Source: Pseudomonadota bacterium
GTDB taxonomy: Bacteria; Pseudomonadota; Gammaproteobacteria; Steroidobacterales; Steroidobacteraceae
Assembly (NCBI GenBank): GCA_025351005.1
Contig: JANXWS010000079.1
Location: forward strand, 1 to 59,265
Reading direction: 5' to 3'
DNA: 59,265 nt
In this document: positions 57,613 to 59,265 of the stretch, piece by piece
Numbering within the stretch: position 1 is the stretch's first letter
How the letters are laid out: every line of letters begins with the position of its first letter
Program-made: the position numbers and the translations under genes
Notes under the pieces: generated by a model
What the model saw: the letters and a program-made list of their open reading frames with translations, nothing else
What the model was told of the DNA's origin: nothing
The model's database searches: none

Positions 57613-59265
57613 TTATAGCGGAGCGGTCGGCGGCAGCGGCGCCCCGGGCGGCAGCTCCTCGCCGCGCACCATGACCGCGTCCCACACCGCGACCACCGTG
57701 CCGCGCACGGCCGCGTGCGGCGCGGCCGCGACGACGGCGCTATCGCCCGCGAGCGACAGCCGATGCGTCAGCTGGCGGTAGCCACGGTAGGCGTCGACCA
57801 GCCGGTCGATGATGCGGTGGTCGACCAGCGCCGCCGAGCCCACCGACTCGAGCTGCCGGATCGTGTCGGAGTAGGTCACCAGCGGCGGGAAGCGATCGGC
57901 CGAGCGGAGTACCCAGAACTGCGCCAGGAACTCGATGTCGGCGACGCCGCCCGGATCCTGCTTGAGGTCGAACTCGTCGGCGCCGGCGCGCGACAGCTCG
58001 CGCCGCATGCGCTCGCGCATGTGGCGCACGTCCTCGCGCAGCGTGCCGCGCCGCACGTGGCGGCAGAGCGACTCGATGCGCGCCGCCTCGAAGCGCGCCC
58101 GGAGCGACGGCGTCCCGGCAACGGCGCGCGAGTGCAGCAGCGCCTGGTGCTCCCAGCTCCAGGCCTCGGCTCGCTGGTAGTCGGCGAAGGCGTCGACGTT
58201 GCTCATCAGGAGGCCGCTCTTGCCGCTCGGCCGGAGCCGCATGTCGACCTCGTACAGCCGGCCGGCCGCGCTCTGCACCGTCAGGAAGTGCACGATTCGC
58301 TGGCCGAGGCGCAGGTAGAACACCGCATTGTCGATGACCTTCGGTCCGGACGTCTCCTGCACGTCGCCGGCCGAGTCGTGCAGGAACACGAGGTCGAGGT
58401 CCGAGCCGTAGCCGAGCTCGAGACCGCCGAGCTTGCCGTAGCCCACCGCGGCGACTCCGCAGGGGCGCAGCGCGTCGCGCGGCCCCGCGTGCGGCACGCC
58501 GTAGTCGGCGATCATGTCGCGCCACGCCCGCGCCATCGCCCGCTCGAGAATCAGTTCGGCGATGTCGGTCAGGCGATCGGACACCTGCATCAGCGGCAGC
58601 CGCCCGGTGAGATCGAAGAGCGCGACGCGGAACACGGCCGTACGCTGGAACTGCCGCAGTGCCTCGACGACCTGCTCCGCGTCGTCGGCGGCGTCGTCCG
58701 CGCGCAGCTCGAGCTCGGCGCTGAACTGCTCGCGGGTCGGCGGTTCCTCGAACAGCCGCTGGTCGACCAGCTCGTCGAGCAGCAGCGGGAAGGCCGCGAT
58801 CTGCGCTGGCAGGAACGACCCGAGCGCGCAGATCTCGACCAGGCGCCCGAGCGCGAGCGGGTTCTCGTTCAGCAGCGACAGGTACACCGTGCGGCTGCCG
58901 ATCGCCTCGATTACCGCGAGCGCGCGCTCGACCGTGGCCACGGGCTCGGGCTGCCGGGCCGCGGCGCCGAGCAGACGCGGCAGCAGTGCGTGCAGCCGCT
59001 GCTGACCGGTCGCATCGAGGCGCCGGTAGTAGGCGCCGTCGCGGGTCGCGGCCAGGTGCTCCGCCACCGGCCCCGCCGCCGCGAAGCCGAGCGTCGCGAG
59101 CGCGCGCGCGAGCTCCGCCGGCTGGTCTGGCGCGGCGAACGCCGCGCCGAACTCGACCGCCGCCGGCGGCGATGAGTCGCCGCCGGCGAGCACGAGCGCC
59201 GCGAAGTGACCGGCGCCGTTGCCGCGCTCGGTCTCGACGCGGCGCACCAGCAGGTCCCAGTCGGC
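57613..59265 (-). CDS. glnE: Glutamine synthetase adenylyltransferase / adenylyl-removing enzyme, C-terminal part
   Basis: GlnE switches glutamine synthetase off and on by adenylylation and deadenylylation. The 550 residues visible are the C-terminal part of a protein of about 950. The second nucleotidyltransferase active site is complete: GYGKLGGLELGYGSDLDLVFLHD (about 290 residues from the C-terminus; key DLD). It is followed by VDMRLRPSGKSG and DLKQDPGGVADIEF. This domain does the adenylylation. The frame is open to the last base, with DWDLLVRRVE continuing upstream, so the N-terminal deadenylylating half lies off the window. Confidence 0.95.
   Translation of the reverse strand, partial: ADWDLLVRRVETERGNGAGHFAALVLAGGDSSPPAAVEFGAAFAAPDQPAELARALATLGFAAAGPVAEHLAATRDGAYYRRLDATGQQRLHALLPRLLGAAARQPEPVATVERALAVIEAIGSRTVYLSLLNENPLALGRLVEICALGSFLPAQIAAFPLLLDELVDQRLFEEPPTREQFSAELELRADDAADDAEQVVEALRQFQRTAVFRVALFDLTGRLPLMQVSDRLTDIAELILERAMARAWRDMIADYGVPHAGPRDALRPCGVAAVGYGKLGGLELGYGSDLDLVFLHDSAGDVQETSGPKVIDNAVFYLRLGQRIVHFLTVQSAAGRLYEVDMRLRPSGKSGLLMSNVDAFADYQRAEAWSWEHQALLHSRAVAGTPSLRARFEAARIESLCRHVRRGTLREDVRHMRERMRRELSRAGADEFDLKQDPGGVADIEFLAQFWVLRSADRFPPLVTYSDTIRQLESVGSAALVDHRIIDRLVDAYRGYRQLTHRLSLAGDSAVVAAAPHAAVRGTVVAVWDAVMVRGEELPPGAPLPPTAPL

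Overview
The window is one continuous stretch of core chromosome from a very GC-rich Gram-negative bacterium. Several families are largely confined to Gammaproteobacteria (LpoA, SspB, RapZ, KdsD, Mpl), and the block rsmI-lpoA-sspB-petCBA-degS-murA-ibaG-kdsDC-lptCAB-rpoN-hpf-rapZ matches the backbone seen in Pseudomonas, Xanthomonas and relatives. The mix of that backbone with a PPi-dependent phosphofructokinase, an H+-pumping pyrophosphatase and a Kdo hydroxylase suggests a deep-branching, probably non-enteric gammaproteobacterium; I cannot name the order. Coding density is very high, start codons are often GTG, and I see no insertion sequence, prophage, CRISPR array, tRNA or rRNA.

Layout. 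1-610: a strong leftward promoter at the window edge (probably for mraZ and the division cluster) and the RNase P RNA gene with a terminator. 0.6-9.9 kb: rsmI, the PBP1A activator lpoA, a DUF938 methyltransferase, sspB, the three-gene cytochrome bc1 operon, a DegS-type periplasmic protease, murA. 9.9-16.5 kb: ibaG, then rightward kdsD-kdsC-lptC-lptA-lptB-rpoN-hpf-rapZ (Kdo synthesis, LPS export, sigma-54, ribosome hibernation, GlmZ adaptor). 16.5-25 kb: patatin lipase, exported peroxiredoxin, a decayed VOC/PhnB gene, then leftward VWA/CoxE, MoxR, an N-acyl amino acid deacylase and a penicillin acylase family protein. 25-30.8 kb: leftward glycolytic operon tkt-gap-pgk-pyk. 30.8-33.6 kb: metK and ahcY, with an S-adenosylhomocysteine riboswitch between them. 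33.8-42.5 kb: cpdA, rubredoxin, hemL, a GT9 glycosyltransferase, a CPBP protease, LON-domain protein, mpl, an unknown membrane protein, rnd, adk. 42.7-46.2 kb: pfp and hppA, a pyrophosphate-energy pair. 46.2-49.2 kb: exported RidA and a GGDEF/EAL protein. 49.2-57.3 kb: an isoaspartate methyltransferase homologue, rhodanese, tolC, then an LPS inner-core group (waaA, lpxL-type acyltransferase, kdkA, kdoO, GT9, DUF6165). 57.4 kb to the end: a zinc-finger protein and the C-terminal half of glnE, which runs off the window.

How the genes fit together. Three themes recur: envelope building (murA, mpl, lpoA, lpt, kds, waaA, lpxL, kdkA, kdoO, two GT9 enzymes, tolC), central carbon flow with a PPi twist (tkt-gap-pgk-pyk, pfp, hppA, adk), and the activated-methyl cycle (metK, ahcY). 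Many convergent neighbours overlap at their 3' ends, a sign of strong compaction. Several genes usual at these loci in relatives are absent here (sspA, yraN, diaA, ptsN, the mla genes, ilvE). I found no clearly undescribed multi-gene system; the most interesting signals are regulatory RNA structures (the SAH riboswitch with a competing hairpin, the hppA leader, an adk leader hairpin) and the Kdo-modifying gene set.
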